Below, one piece after another: positions 8,376-16,388 of a stretch of DNA of 64,000 nucleotides. A program made the position numbers and the translations under genes. Location of the stretch: NCBI RefSeq assembly GCF_001665535.1, contig NZ_LZSQ01000123.1, positions 292,921 through 356,920 on the forward strand, in the 5' to 3' direction. Positions within the stretch are counted from its first letter, which is position 1. Each line of letters starts with the position of its first letter. The DNA comes from Mycobacterium sp. 852002-51961_SCH5331710. GTDB lineage: Bacteria; Actinomycetota; Actinomycetes; Mycobacteriales; Mycobacteriaceae. The notes under the pieces are model-generated. The model did no database searches, was not told where the DNA came from, and saw nothing but the letters and a program-made list of their open reading frames with translations.

Positions 8376-9224
8376 ATGAGTGCCGTCAGCCAGAGCGGCT
8401 TCCACGAAGGCGAACTCGCCGTGCAGGCGCGCGCCGGCGTGATGGCACAGGCCGCGCGGCTGGGTAGGGGCATGCTGGCCGCGCCCGACCTCAACGGCAG
8501 CATCGGCACGTTCCTGTCCGTCCGGGAGTTCGCCGTCGTGACGGCCAGGGGAGACGACGGCCGACTGTGGACGTCCCCGCTGCACGCCCGGGCCGGGTTT
8601 CTCGAGGCGCACGATCGCACACTTCGGATAGCGATCCGGCCGGATCCCGGAGACCCGTTGCACGGCCTCGACGCGGGCCAGCCGATCGGCATGCTGGCCA
8701 TCGACTTCGCCACACGGCGACGGGTGCGGGTCAACGGCACAGTCAGCGACGGCACCGCCGACGGCCTGACCGTCGACGTCGATCAGGCATTCGGCAACTG
8801 CCCGAGATACATCCAGCCGCGCGATCTTTCCCCCGCGCAACCGTCTGCGCCGCCACACGGGTTCACCCGCTCGGACACGCTGCAACCGGCACAAGCGGCG
8901 CTCATCACCCGGGCGGACACGTTCTTCCTCGGCACCGAGCGTCCGGCCCGCGGTGTCGACGCGTCGCACCGCGGCGGCCCCCCGGGTTTCGTCCGGGTCG
9001 ACGGCAACCGGCTGTGGTGGCCCGACTATCCGGGCAACAACATGTTCAACAGCCTCGGCAACATCGCGGTCGATCCCGCGGCGGCCGTCCTGTTCATCGA
9101 CTTCACCACCGGTGCCACCGTTGCGGTCTCGGGCACCGCGGCGGTGGTGTGGCCCGATGAGGACGGGACCGATCGGGGCGTGACGTTCACCGCGGAGGCC
9201 GTCGTCTCCGGCACGCTGCGCTAG
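8376..9224 (+). CDS. Pyridoxamine 5'-phosphate oxidase-fold flavin-binding protein
   Basis: FMN-binding split-barrel protein of 282 residues. The N-terminal half has the barrel strands with LSVREFAVVTARGDDGRLWTS-like sequence and LRIAIRPDPGDP; the C-terminal half (DTFFLGTERPARGVDASHRGG, then WPDYPGNNMFNSLGNI) is the signature of the larger YkgG-neighbour / flavin-nucleotide-binding subgroup. It probably reduces or oxygenates a small molecule with FMN or F420; the substrate is unknown. It starts 27 bp after mfpA on the same strand and ends 4 bp into the convergent ABC transporter gene. Confidence 0.82.
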   Translation: MSAVSQSGFHEGELAVQARAGVMAQAARLGRGMLAAPDLNGSIGTFLSVREFAVVTARGDDGRLWTSPLHARAGFLEAHDRTLRIAIRPDPGDPLHGLDAGQPIGMLAIDFATRRRVRVNGTVSDGTADGLTVDVDQAFGNCPRYIQPRDLSPAQPSAPPHGFTRSDTLQPAQAALITRADTFFLGTERPARGVDASHRGGPPGFVRVDGNRLWWPDYPGNNMFNSLGNIAVDPAAAVLFIDFTTGATVAVSGTAAVVWPDEDGTDRGVTFTAEAVVSGTLR

Positions 9225-11806
9225 CTGCTGCTCAGCCGTATCCGCCAGCGCACGAACGCCGTGTAACCGATGCAGATGAGCGCAAGCATGGCCATGTCGA
9301 ACAGCCATGTACCGGCCGTGTGGTCCCAGTGCCGATCGTTGGGTGTCAGCGGGCCGGGCACCAACCGGATGAGGTCGATGGTCGAGGCGGACGCCGCGAA
9401 ACCCCAACGGGCGGGCGTGAACCAGGACATCTGATCGAGCACGATCCGGTCCGTCACCGGGATCATGCCGCCCGAGAACACCAGCTGCGACATGATCGCG
9501 ACCACCAGCAGCGGCATGATCTGTTCGTTTGATCGGGCCAACGCCGAGAGCGCCAACCCGACCATCGCCGCGGCCACCGTCGTCACCGCGATGTCGACGA
9601 ACAACTCGATGCTGCGGTTGCCGAGCAGCGAACCGCTGTCCACCGCGCCAGGGCCCCAGCCCTTGCCGATGATCGCGATCACCGTGACGATCGCCGACTG
9701 CACGATCGCGAACAGCGTGAACACGAACACCTTCGCCAAAAGGTATGCGGTCGTGGACAATCCGACGGCCTGCTCGCGACGGAAGATCGCCCGCTCGCCG
9801 ATCAGCGCACGGATGGTCAGCGCCGTGCCCATGAAGATGGCGCCGACGTTGAGCATGACCAAAATCTGACCCGGCTCGTTGGGTGCGGCGCCGCCCTGCA
9901 TCGCGGGGACCGGGACACCGAACCCGACGTCGCCGGGCACCGAGAGCGACAGCACGCCCATGATGAACGGCAGCAGCATCAGGAACGCGAAGTAGCCGCG
10001 ATCGGAGATCACCAGCCGCACTTGGCGGCGCGCGATCGTCGAGAACTGTCGACGCACGCTGGTGCTGGTGGGGCTGCCCAGATCGGACGGCTCCTCGGTC
10101 GGTGGCGCAGGCGGTGGTGGCCCGTGCTGGGACAGGAAGCGCTGATTGGCCGCGTCGGGATCGCTGGCCACGCTGCTGAAGATGTCGGCCCAGTTGGTCG
10201 TGCCCATCGACGGACCGATCTGGCTGGGCGGGCCGTAGAACGCGGTCTTGCCGCCCGGCGCCAGCAGGAGCACCTGGTCGCAGACGTCGAGGTAGGTCAG
10301 CGAGTGCGTGACGACCAGCACGACGCGGCCGGCGTCGGCCAACTGCCGCAGCATCGTCATGACCTGGCGGTCCAGGGCAGGATCCAGGCCCGATGTCGGC
10401 TCGTCGAGGATCAACAACGACGGACCCGTCAGCAGTTCGAGCGCCACCGAAGCGCGCTTGCGTTGGCCGCCGGAGAGCTTGTCGACACGGGTCTCCAGAT
10501 GCTTGGTCATCTCGAGTTCTTCGAGCACCTGCATGACGACCTGTTCGCGGTCCGCCTTCGTGGTGTCCGGCGGCAGGCGCAGTTCCGCGGCGTACATCAG
10601 CGCCTGGCGCACGGTCAGCTGACCGTGGACGACGTCGTCCTGGGGCACCATCCCGATTCTGGAGCGGAGCGAGGCGTACTCGGCGTGCACGTTGTGCCCC
10701 TCGAAGGTCACCGTGCCCGTCGTCGGATGGGTGTAGCCCGCGACCAATCGCGCGAACGTCGACTTGCCTGCACCCGACGGCCCGATAACGGCGGTCAAAG
10801 TGCCGGGGCGCGCCGCGATCGAGATGTTGTCGAGCAGCGTCTTGTTGTTCTCGATGGTCCACGTGACGCCGTGCACCTCGAGCCCGCCGGTGCGGGTGGC
10901 GGCCTCGGTCTCGGTGCGACGGGCCAGCGTGCCGCCGGAGAAGACGAGGTCGATGTTGCCGATCGTGACCGTGTCGCCCTCGCGGAGCAGCGCCGACTCG
11001 ACGCGCGCACCGTTGACGAACGTGCCGTTGATGCTGCGGTTGTCGACGATCTCGGTTCCGCCGGCCGTCGGCAACAGGGTTGCGTGGTGGCGCGAAGCCA
11101 GCACGTCGGGCACGACGATGTCGTTGTCGGTGGCTCGCCCGATCTTGACAGCGCCGGGCACGTTGTCCGCAGGCCGGCTTCCCGGCCGCAGGATCTTGAG
11201 CATGCTCGTGGCGAGGTTGCCCTCGCTGGAGCGAGGCGCGGCGGTCGGGCCCATCATCGTCGCCGACTCGAGCGCAGGTGAGGAGATCGGTTGGCGCGCG
11301 GGCTGCTGCGGGCTCGTATACGCCGCCGGGGGTGGCGTGCTCGGATACCGCGGCGGGGGAGGCGCGCTCGGATACGTCGGCTGCGGACGCGCCTGACCCG
11401 GCGGCGGTCCGTACGGCCGCCCGGTGTGGGGCCCCGAAGCCTGCCTCTGGTTGGCGATCGGGACCGCGACGGTCGGTGTGCGGCCCACTGCACCCTGGTG
11501 GCGACCGACCTCGAACGTCAGCCGCGGACCGTCGGGATTGCCGATGTTGACGGTCTGACCGTCGGAGATGTCGACAGCGGGAACGCGGCGGTTGTTGACG
11601 AACATCCCGTTGAGGCTGCCGTTGTCGATCGCGACCCAGCGACCCTGATCGAAGCGCAACACCAGGTGCGCACGCGAGATCAGGGGGTGGGCGATACGTA
11701 CGTCGGCGCGGAGGTCGCGGCCGACGACGACGTCATTTCCCGCCGCGAAGGTCCGGGTCGATCCGTCGTACCGAACGGTCAGCGCGGGTGGGGCGGGTCG
11801 GCTCAT
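9221..11806 (-). CDS. FHA-domain ABC transporter (Rv1747-like)
   Basis: Single-chain ABC exporter of 861 residues with the Rv1747 layout. FHA domain 1 spans about residues 20-95 (VVGRDLRADVRI, LISRAHLVLRF, DNGSLNG). A Pro/Gln-rich linker and a second FHA domain near 210-290 (IGRATDNDIVV, SRHHATLL, DNRSINGTFVNG) follow. The ATPase has Walker A GPSGAGKST, signature LSGGQRKRAS and Walker B LLILDEPTSGLDP, then about six transmembrane helices of ABC-2 type. FHA domains bind phosphothreonine; in M. tuberculosis Rv1747 is phosphorylated by PknF and linked to export of cell-envelope lipids. ATG 11806 is preferred over TTG 11815 because a TAGAGT box sits 8 nt upstream. Its start lies inside the SnoaL-like gene's 3' end. 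Confidence 0.92.
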   Translation of the reverse strand: MSRPAPPALTVRYDGSTRTFAAGNDVVVGRDLRADVRIAHPLISRAHLVLRFDQGRWVAIDNGSLNGMFVNNRRVPAVDISDGQTVNIGNPDGPRLTFEVGRHQGAVGRTPTVAVPIANQRQASGPHTGRPYGPPPGQARPQPTYPSAPPPPRYPSTPPPAAYTSPQQPARQPISSPALESATMMGPTAAPRSSEGNLATSMLKILRPGSRPADNVPGAVKIGRATDNDIVVPDVLASRHHATLLPTAGGTEIVDNRSINGTFVNGARVESALLREGDTVTIGNIDLVFSGGTLARRTETEAATRTGGLEVHGVTWTIENNKTLLDNISIAARPGTLTAVIGPSGAGKSTFARLVAGYTHPTTGTVTFEGHNVHAEYASLRSRIGMVPQDDVVHGQLTVRQALMYAAELRLPPDTTKADREQVVMQVLEELEMTKHLETRVDKLSGGQRKRASVALELLTGPSLLILDEPTSGLDPALDRQVMTMLRQLADAGRVVLVVTHSLTYLDVCDQVLLLAPGGKTAFYGPPSQIGPSMGTTNWADIFSSVASDPDAANQRFLSQHGPPPPAPPTEEPSDLGSPTSTSVRRQFSTIARRQVRLVISDRGYFAFLMLLPFIMGVLSLSVPGDVGFGVPVPAMQGGAAPNEPGQILVMLNVGAIFMGTALTIRALIGERAIFRREQAVGLSTTAYLLAKVFVFTLFAIVQSAIVTVIAIIGKGWGPGAVDSGSLLGNRSIELFVDIAVTTVAAAMVGLALSALARSNEQIMPLLVVAIMSQLVFSGGMIPVTDRIVLDQMSWFTPARWGFAASASTIDLIRLVPGPLTPNDRHWDHTAGTWLFDMAMLALICIGYTAFVRWRIRLSSS

Positions 11807-12215
11807 CGACGCCAACTCTAACGGTAGGCAGAATGTTCCACCTTGCGGTGTCGGTGATCTGATGCAGCGCCGCGATCTGGTCCTCGCGCGTGGTGATGAC
11901 GTGTGCGAACGCTGCGTCGACGGTGGTACGACCGTCGCGGGCGGGACCCCAGTACCGGCCGATGACCACGACGCGATCGTCGTCGACCGCCAGATACTCC
12001 GCCGGGTCGACGTGCATGTCGTACAGCGTGCCGATGCGGCCCCAGACCCCGGCGATCATGTCGGCCGGTCCGCGATGCCGTCCGCCGACACCGTGGGGCA
12101 TGCCGGCGCTGACGGTGCCGACGAAATCGTCGGTCAGCAGCCGGAAGAGCGCTGGACCGTCGGCACCTGCGAGCGCGCCGTAGAACCGCCGGGCGATGTC
12201 GATGGAAGTGGACAC
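11733..12215 (-). CDS. SnoaL-like / NTF2-fold protein
   Basis: Small NTF2-superfamily protein of 160 residues, with the SnoaL-type opening DIARRFYGALAGADGPALFRLLTDDF, a central YLAVDDDRVVVIGRYWG strand pair and ALHQITDTARW near the end. Members are cyclases, isomerases or stress-related binding proteins; none can be assigned here. GTG start with a near-perfect AAGGAGGT Shine-Dalgarno at 12221-12228. The last 25 residues are read from DNA that also encodes the first residues of the FHA-ABC transporter in another frame. It is divergent from the TetR gene and probably controlled by it. Confidence 0.75.
   Translation of the reverse strand: MSTSIDIARRFYGALAGADGPALFRLLTDDFVGTVSAGMPHGVGGRHRGPADMIAGVWGRIGTLYDMHVDPAEYLAVDDDRVVVIGRYWGPARDGRTTVDAAFAHVITTREDQIAALHQITDTARWNILPTVRVGVDEPTRPTRADRSVRRIDPDLRGGK
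11815..11820 (-). promoter_or_regulatory. Candidate -10 box, FHA-ABC gene
   Basis: TAGAGT on the minus strand, 8 nt before the ATG at 11806, inside the 3' end of the SnoaL-like gene. It would let the transporter be transcribed separately. Confidence 0.4.
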
Positions 12216-12233
12216 GGCTACCTCCTTGAGTAT

Positions 12234-12249
12234 TAGAGAGTAGTCTCTA
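12234..12249. promoter_or_regulatory. Palindromic operator between SnoaL-like and TetR genes
   Basis: TAGAGA and TCTCTA, perfect 6-bp arms around GTAG, lie in the 49-bp divergent gap just upstream of the TetR -10 box. Position and symmetry fit a TetR operator repressing both genes. Confidence 0.55.
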
Positions 12250-12252
12250 CTA

Positions 12253-12258
12253 TAGGCT
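12253..12258 (+). promoter_or_regulatory. Candidate -10 box, TetR gene (12265)
   Basis: TAGGCT ends 6 nt before ATG 12265, predicting a leaderless transcript and favouring this ATG over GTG 12259. Confidence 0.5.
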
Positions 12259-12264
12259 GTGGCA

Positions 12265-12828
12265 ATGCCGAGGCCCGCGCGCTTCAGCGCCGACGATCTC
12301 CTGGACGCCGCCGCAGCACTGCTCGCCGAGCAGGGGCCCGCCGCGGTGACCGTGTCCGCGGTGGCGCGTGCGGCGGGGGCGCCGAGCGGGTCGATGTATC
12401 ACCGGTTTTCGGGTCGGGCGGCACTGTGTGGCGAACTGTGGATGCGCACCGAGGAGCGTTTCGGTGAAGGGTTCGCGGCGGCGCTGACCGGTACGGGCGG
12501 CACACGCGCGCGTTGTGTCGCGGGCGCCCGTCACACCGTCCAATGGTGTCGCGACCACCGCACCGAGGCCGCGGTTCTGCTCGCGGGCGCTGATGCGCTG
12601 TGTGCCGCCGAGTGGCCGCCCGAGTTGCACGACAGGAGGCGCCGCCTGCGCAGGCGCTTGCGACGCCTGCTGTCCGGACTGCACGCCGACGGCGACCGGG
12701 TGAACGCCGCGGTGATCGACATCCCCTATGCCGTCGTGCGTCGACACCTGCTGGCGGGGACGGCGATTCCGGCGAGCGCGGATGCGATCGTCACCGAGTG
12801 CGCCGAGGCCCTCATACCGGGCGACTGA
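12265..12828 (+). CDS. TetR-family regulator
   Basis: TetR/AcrR repressor of 187 residues. The N-terminal helix-turn-helix reads VTVSAVARAAGAPSGSMYHRF, the family's most conserved part; the C-terminal ligand domain is divergent and rich in Arg and Ala (RRRRLRRRLRRLL near residues 124-136). It is transcribed away from the SnoaL-like gene, with a 16-bp palindrome between them, so it most likely represses itself and that gene. The inducer is unknown. Confidence 0.83.
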   Translation: MPRPARFSADDLLDAAAALLAEQGPAAVTVSAVARAAGAPSGSMYHRFSGRAALCGELWMRTEERFGEGFAAALTGTGGTRARCVAGARHTVQWCRDHRTEAAVLLAGADALCAAEWPPELHDRRRRLRRRLRRLLSGLHADGDRVNAAVIDIPYAVVRRHLLAGTAIPASADAIVTECAEALIPGD

Positions 12829-12893
12829 CGAAAGTTTGCCGGTCATCCGGCGAGTCGCGCGCGGTTGGCGGCGAAACGTGGTCACCATAGGGC

Positions 12894-13313
12894 ATGGTGT
12901 CTCGGGCGCCTTTCCTGATCGTCGGCATCGGCGGGCTCTGTGTCGCAGCGGCGTTCCTGGCACCGACGGTGGACGCGCAGAGCGCCATCGCCATCGACGA
13001 TCGTGGGTTCGTCGATTCGAAGGCCCGGTGCGAGGCACCGTGGCAGCCAGTGGCTTTCGGCCGCACCCAGTTCGCGCTCGTGGCGATCTGTAAGCGCAGC
13101 GGCAGCCACGAGTACCGCGGTGTGCGGATGAAGGACGGTCTGGTGCTGACCGCACCGGCGGTCGAGAAGACCGACGGGGTGTTCACCGCCGAGAACGACG
13201 GAGCCACCTACACATTCTCGGCGAAGGAACTCGTCGTGAGCGCGGGCGACCGCGTGTTGGTCACCGAACCGATGGTGGCCTACGTCGAACCGCGGCCCGC
13301 CGTGGACGGCTGA
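12894..13313 (+). CDS. Small exported protein of unknown function
   Basis: Protein of 139 residues with a Sec-type signal peptide (APFLIVGIGGLCVAAAFLA, predicted cleavage after the VDA at about residue 28). The mature part contains two cysteines (KARCEAPW and AICKRSG) that could form a disulfide and ends without a membrane anchor. I do not recognise a domain. Its last 34 bp overlap the convergent flavin oxidoreductase gene. Likely location is the cell wall or outside. Confidence 0.65.
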   Translation: MVSRAPFLIVGIGGLCVAAAFLAPTVDAQSAIAIDDRGFVDSKARCEAPWQPVAFGRTQFALVAICKRSGSHEYRGVRMKDGLVLTAPAVEKTDGVFTAENDGATYTFSAKELVVSAGDRVLVTEPMVAYVEPRPAVDG

Positions 13314-14503
13314 TAGTTGTCCGGCGCCCCGGTCAACACGCAGTGGGTGTGGCTGTAGATCGTCGGCATGCACTTGTTGCAGTGATCGCAGATCGACCGC
13401 ACCGAGCTGTCCGCCTGGATGCGGTTGAGCAGATCCGGTTCGGCCAGCAGTGCGCGGCCCATCGCCACGAAGTCGAAGCCCTCGGCCATCGCCAGGTCCA
13501 TCGTCTCGCGATTGGTGATGCCGCCCAACAGGATCAGCGGCAGCTTCAGCTCAGCGCGGAACTGCCTGGCGTGGCGTAACAGGAACGCCTCGCGGTAGGG
13601 GTACTCGCGCAGGAACTTCTTGCCGGTCATGCGGATGCCCCACCGGATCGGCGGTTTGAAGGCGTTGGCGAACTCCTTGACCGGTGCATCGCCGTGGAAC
13701 AGGTACATCGGGTTGACCAGCGAGCTGCCCGCGGTCAGTTCGATCGCGTCCAATCCGCCGTCCTCTTCCAGCCACTTCGCCGTCTGCAAGGACTCCTCGA
13801 CGGTGATGCCACCGCGCACGCCGTCGGACATGGTGAGCTTGGCCGTCACCGCGATCGGGTTGCCCTCCTTCTCGACGGCCTGGCGCACGGCCCGCACGAC
13901 GCCGCGCGCGACCTTGGCCCGGTTCTCCAGCGAGCCGCCGAACTCATCGGTGCGGCGGTTGAGCAGCGGGCTCAAGAACGAGCTGGCGAGATAGTTGTGG
14001 CCGAGGTGGATCTCGACCGCGTCGAACCCGGATTCGATCGCCAGGCGCGCGGCGTTGGCGTGCGCCTCGGTGACGTCGCGAATGTCGTCGCGCGTTGCCT
14101 TCTTCGCGAACCGCATCGACAGCGGATTGAAGAAGCGCACCGGCGCCAGCGCCTTGGCCTTGTTGGTCCGCGCGTTGGCGACCGGTCCCGCGTGGCCGAT
14201 CTGCGCGCTGATCGCCGCGCCCTCGGCGTGAATCGCTTCGGTCAGCCTCTTCAATCCCGGCACGGCCTCGGGCCGCATCCAGATCTGCCAGCCGTCGGTG
14301 CGTCCGCCGGGGGCGACCGCGCAGTAGGCGACCGTGGTCATGCCGACCCCGCCTGCGGCGGGCAGCCGGTGATAGTTGATCAACTCGTCGGTGACGAGCG
14401 CGTTCGGCGTCGATGCCTCGAACGTCGCCGCCTTGATGATCCGGTTGCGCAGCGTCACCGGGCCGAGCTTGGCCGGGGTGAACACATTGGGCTGAGTGTT
14501 CAT
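13280..14503 (-). CDS. NADH:flavin oxidoreductase, old yellow enzyme family
   Basis: TIM-barrel FMN oxidoreductase of 407 residues, like M. tuberculosis Rv3359. It opens with FTPAKLGPVTLRNRIIKAA, has the substrate-site HLGHNYLASSFLSPLLNRR and the FMN-binding LILLGGITNRETMD and DFVAMGRALLAEPD. The C-terminus carries CDHCNKCM and a further Cys nine residues on, similar to the iron-sulfur site of 2,4-dienoyl-CoA reductases although the FAD/NAD domain of those enzymes is missing. The ATG at 14503 starts the conserved sequence; the frame is open further upstream over the folD 5' region. Divergent from folD with 28 bp between. Confidence 0.87.
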   Translation of the reverse strand: MNTQPNVFTPAKLGPVTLRNRIIKAATFEASTPNALVTDELINYHRLPAAGGVGMTTVAYCAVAPGGRTDGWQIWMRPEAVPGLKRLTEAIHAEGAAISAQIGHAGPVANARTNKAKALAPVRFFNPLSMRFAKKATRDDIRDVTEAHANAARLAIESGFDAVEIHLGHNYLASSFLSPLLNRRTDEFGGSLENRAKVARGVVRAVRQAVEKEGNPIAVTAKLTMSDGVRGGITVEESLQTAKWLEEDGGLDAIELTAGSSLVNPMYLFHGDAPVKEFANAFKPPIRWGIRMTGKKFLREYPYREAFLLRHARQFRAELKLPLILLGGITNRETMDLAMAEGFDFVAMGRALLAEPDLLNRIQADSSVRSICDHCNKCMPTIYSHTHCVLTGAPDNYQPSTAGRGST

Positions 14504-14531
14504 AGAAAGCGAGCATGCCAGACTGAGACCC

Positions 14532-15416
14532 GTGGGTGCGATCACACTGGACGGTAAGGCCACGCGCGACGAGATCTTCGTCGACCTCAAGGAACGGGTC
14601 GCGGCGCTGACCCAGGGCCGTCTTCGCGGCTCGGCCGCGGTGGCCGGACGCACGCCGGGACTGGGCACGGTGCTCGTCGGCGACGACCCCGGTTCCCACG
14701 CCTACGTACGCGGTAAGCACTCCGACTGTGCGAAGGTCGGCATCAACTCGATCCGCCGCGACCTGCCCGCCGACATCAGCCAGGCCACGCTCGACGAGAC
14801 GATCGACGAGCTCAACGCCAACCCCGAGTGCACCGGTTACATCGTCCAGCTTCCGCTGCCCAAGCACCTCAACGAGAACTCCGCCCTGGAGCGCATCGAC
14901 CCGGGCAAGGACGCCGACGGTCTGCATCCGACCAACCTGGGCCGGCTTGTGCTCAACGAGCCGGCCCCGTTGCCGTGCACCCCGCGCGGGATCGTGCACC
15001 TACTGCGCCGCTACGAGGTGGAGATCGCGGGCGCGCACGTGGTGGTCATCGGTCGCGGCGTCACCGTCGGGCGCCCGCTCGGGCTGCTGTTGACCCGGCG
15101 TTCGGAGAACGCAACGGTCACGTTGTGCCACACCGCAACTCGTCACCTGCCGGAGTTGGCCCGCGAGGCCGACATCATCATCGCCGCGGCGGGCATGCCG
15201 CACATGGTGACCGCCGAGATGGTTCGGCCCGGCGCGGCCGTCGTGGACGTCGGGGTCAGTCGCGACGAGAACGGCAAGCTCGTCGGTGATGTCCACCCCG
15301 ACGTCTGGGATGTCGCGGGCCATGTGTCGCCCAATCCGGGCGGTGTGGGTCCGCTGACGCGCGCATTCCTGCTGACGAATGTGGTCGAGCGCGCGGAGGT
15401 ACTGGCCGCGACGTGA
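14532..15416 (+). CDS. folD: Bifunctional methylene-THF dehydrogenase/cyclohydrolase FolD
   Basis: FolD interconverts 5,10-methylene-, methenyl- and 10-formyl-tetrahydrofolate using NADP. The 294-residue protein has catalytic Tyr58 and Lys62 (YVRGK), the folate-binding YIVQLPLPKHL, the nucleotide loop VIGRGVTVGRPLG and C-terminal PNPGGVGPLT. From memory of the M. tuberculosis protein, residues about 27-38 (TQGRLRGSAAVA) are an insertion of about ten residues before GRTPGLGT. GTG start at 14532; an upstream ATG at 14496 is in frame but adds unconserved sequence overlapping the divergent gene. The stop overlaps the DUF3017 gene by 4 bp. Confidence 0.95.
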   Translation: MGAITLDGKATRDEIFVDLKERVAALTQGRLRGSAAVAGRTPGLGTVLVGDDPGSHAYVRGKHSDCAKVGINSIRRDLPADISQATLDETIDELNANPECTGYIVQLPLPKHLNENSALERIDPGKDADGLHPTNLGRLVLNEPAPLPCTPRGIVHLLRRYEVEIAGAHVVVIGRGVTVGRPLGLLLTRRSENATVTLCHTATRHLPELAREADIIIAAAGMPHMVTAEMVRPGAAVVDVGVSRDENGKLVGDVHPDVWDVAGHVSPNPGGVGPLTRAFLLTNVVERAEVLAAT

Positions 15417-15706
15417 CGCCAAAGGAGTTCGCGCGCAAGGTTTTCGCCGGTCAATGGCCGTTCTGGTCGGTCGGCCTGATCTTCGCCGCCGCGTTCGTCC
15501 TGGTGGTCGCGGGATATTGGCGGCGCGGCGCGCTCGTGATGGCGATCGGGGTCGGGGTGGCGGCGGCATTGCGGCTGCTCCTGAGCGATGATCGCGCCGG
15601 ACTTCTCGCGGTGCGCAGCCGCGGCGTCGACTTCGTCACCACCGCCGTCGTCAGCGCAACGATGCTCTACATCGCGTGGACCATCGACCCATTGGGCACC
15701 AGCTGA
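15413..15706 (+). CDS. DUF3017 small membrane protein
   Basis: Integral membrane protein of 97 residues with three hydrophobic segments (about 18-34, 39-55 and 74-90), matching DUF3017 (M. tuberculosis Rv3355c), which follows folD in mycobacteria. Function is unknown. The GTG start overlaps the folD stop, so the two are translationally coupled; this conserved coupling is the only functional hint. Confidence 0.85.
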   Translation: MTPKEFARKVFAGQWPFWSVGLIFAAAFVLVVAGYWRRGALVMAIGVGVAAALRLLLSDDRAGLLAVRSRGVDFVTTAVVSATMLYIAWTIDPLGTS

Positions 15707-15733
15707 TTCACAGGAAATTGCCCGGTATGCAAT

Positions 15734-15750
15734 CTTGCACAGTAGGCAAG
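15734..15750. promoter_or_regulatory. Candidate TetR operator
   Basis: CTTGC and GCAAG, perfect 5-bp arms around a 7-nt spacer, lie 8 bp upstream of the -10 box of the TetR gene at 15771, where a bound repressor would block the promoter. Confidence 0.45.
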
Positions 15751-15758
15751 TTTGTGGT

Positions 15759-15764
15759 TACCGT
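15759..15764 (+). promoter_or_regulatory. Candidate -10 box, TetR gene (15771)
   Basis: TACCGT ends 6 nt before GTG 15771, predicting a leaderless transcript and supporting that start. Confidence 0.5.
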
Positions 15765-15770
15765 GGCCGC

Positions 15771-16388
15771 GTGGCCGGACTTCGGGAGCGTAAAAAGCTC
15801 GACACCAGGCGCGCGCTGAGCGACGCCGCACTCAAACTCGCGTTAGAGCGTGGTTTCGACGGTGTGACCCGCGAGGCGATCGCCGACCTGGCGGGCGTGT
15901 CGCTGCGCACCTTCAACAACTACTTCAGCGGAAAGTACGAGGCGCTGGCCTACCGCCAGACCGAACGGTTGCGCCGCAGCATCGCCGTGCTGCGCGGTCG
16001 GCCCGCCGACGAACCACTGTGGACGTCGATCACCGAGTCCGTGCTCGCACCGCTGGAAGAGGACATGAGCGACGCCGACGGCGCGGAGCGCCGGATACCC
16101 AGCCGCGAGGAGTTCGCCGAGATACGAAAGCTTCTGATGCGGCCCGAGATTCGCGACGCGGTGTCGAGGGAGTTGTTCGACGAGTGGATGGAGGTGATCG
16201 CCGAGCGCACGGGAACCGACCCGCAACGCGATATGTACCCGCGGCTGGTCGCGGCCGTCGTGCGCGCCGTCGGCGACGCGGCCACCGAGATCTACGTGCG
16301 CGCCGATCCGCCGGTGCCGATCACGACGCTGATCCGTGCGGGCTTCGCCGAAGTGGCCGCGGGGCTACCGGATCCGAGCAAGTCATGA
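15771..16388 (+). CDS. TetR-family regulator
   Basis: TetR regulator of 205 residues with N-terminal LRERKKLDTRRALSDAALKLA and the helix-turn-helix VTREAIADLAGVSLRTFNNYF. The C-terminal domain resembles the MftR/ACP27013-like group but the ligand is unknown. GTG 15771 was chosen from the -10 spacing and because the conserved start RERKKLDTR begins a few codons later; the frame is open farther upstream through the DUF3017 gene. Its stop overlaps the FAD monooxygenase start (ATGA), so regulator and enzyme form one operon, and the inverted repeat upstream suggests autoregulation of both. Confidence 0.87.
   Translation: MAGLRERKKLDTRRALSDAALKLALERGFDGVTREAIADLAGVSLRTFNNYFSGKYEALAYRQTERLRRSIAVLRGRPADEPLWTSITESVLAPLEEDMSDADGAERRIPSREEFAEIRKLLMRPEIRDAVSRELFDEWMEVIAERTGTDPQRDMYPRLVAAVVRAVGDAATEIYVRADPPVPITTLIRAGFAEVAAGLPDPSKS

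Noticed and set aside
8031..10862. A 943-codon minus-strand frame over mfpA, the flavin protein and the ABC gene
   Set aside because: Out of frame with the FHA-ABC protein and antisense to the others, with shadow-like composition.
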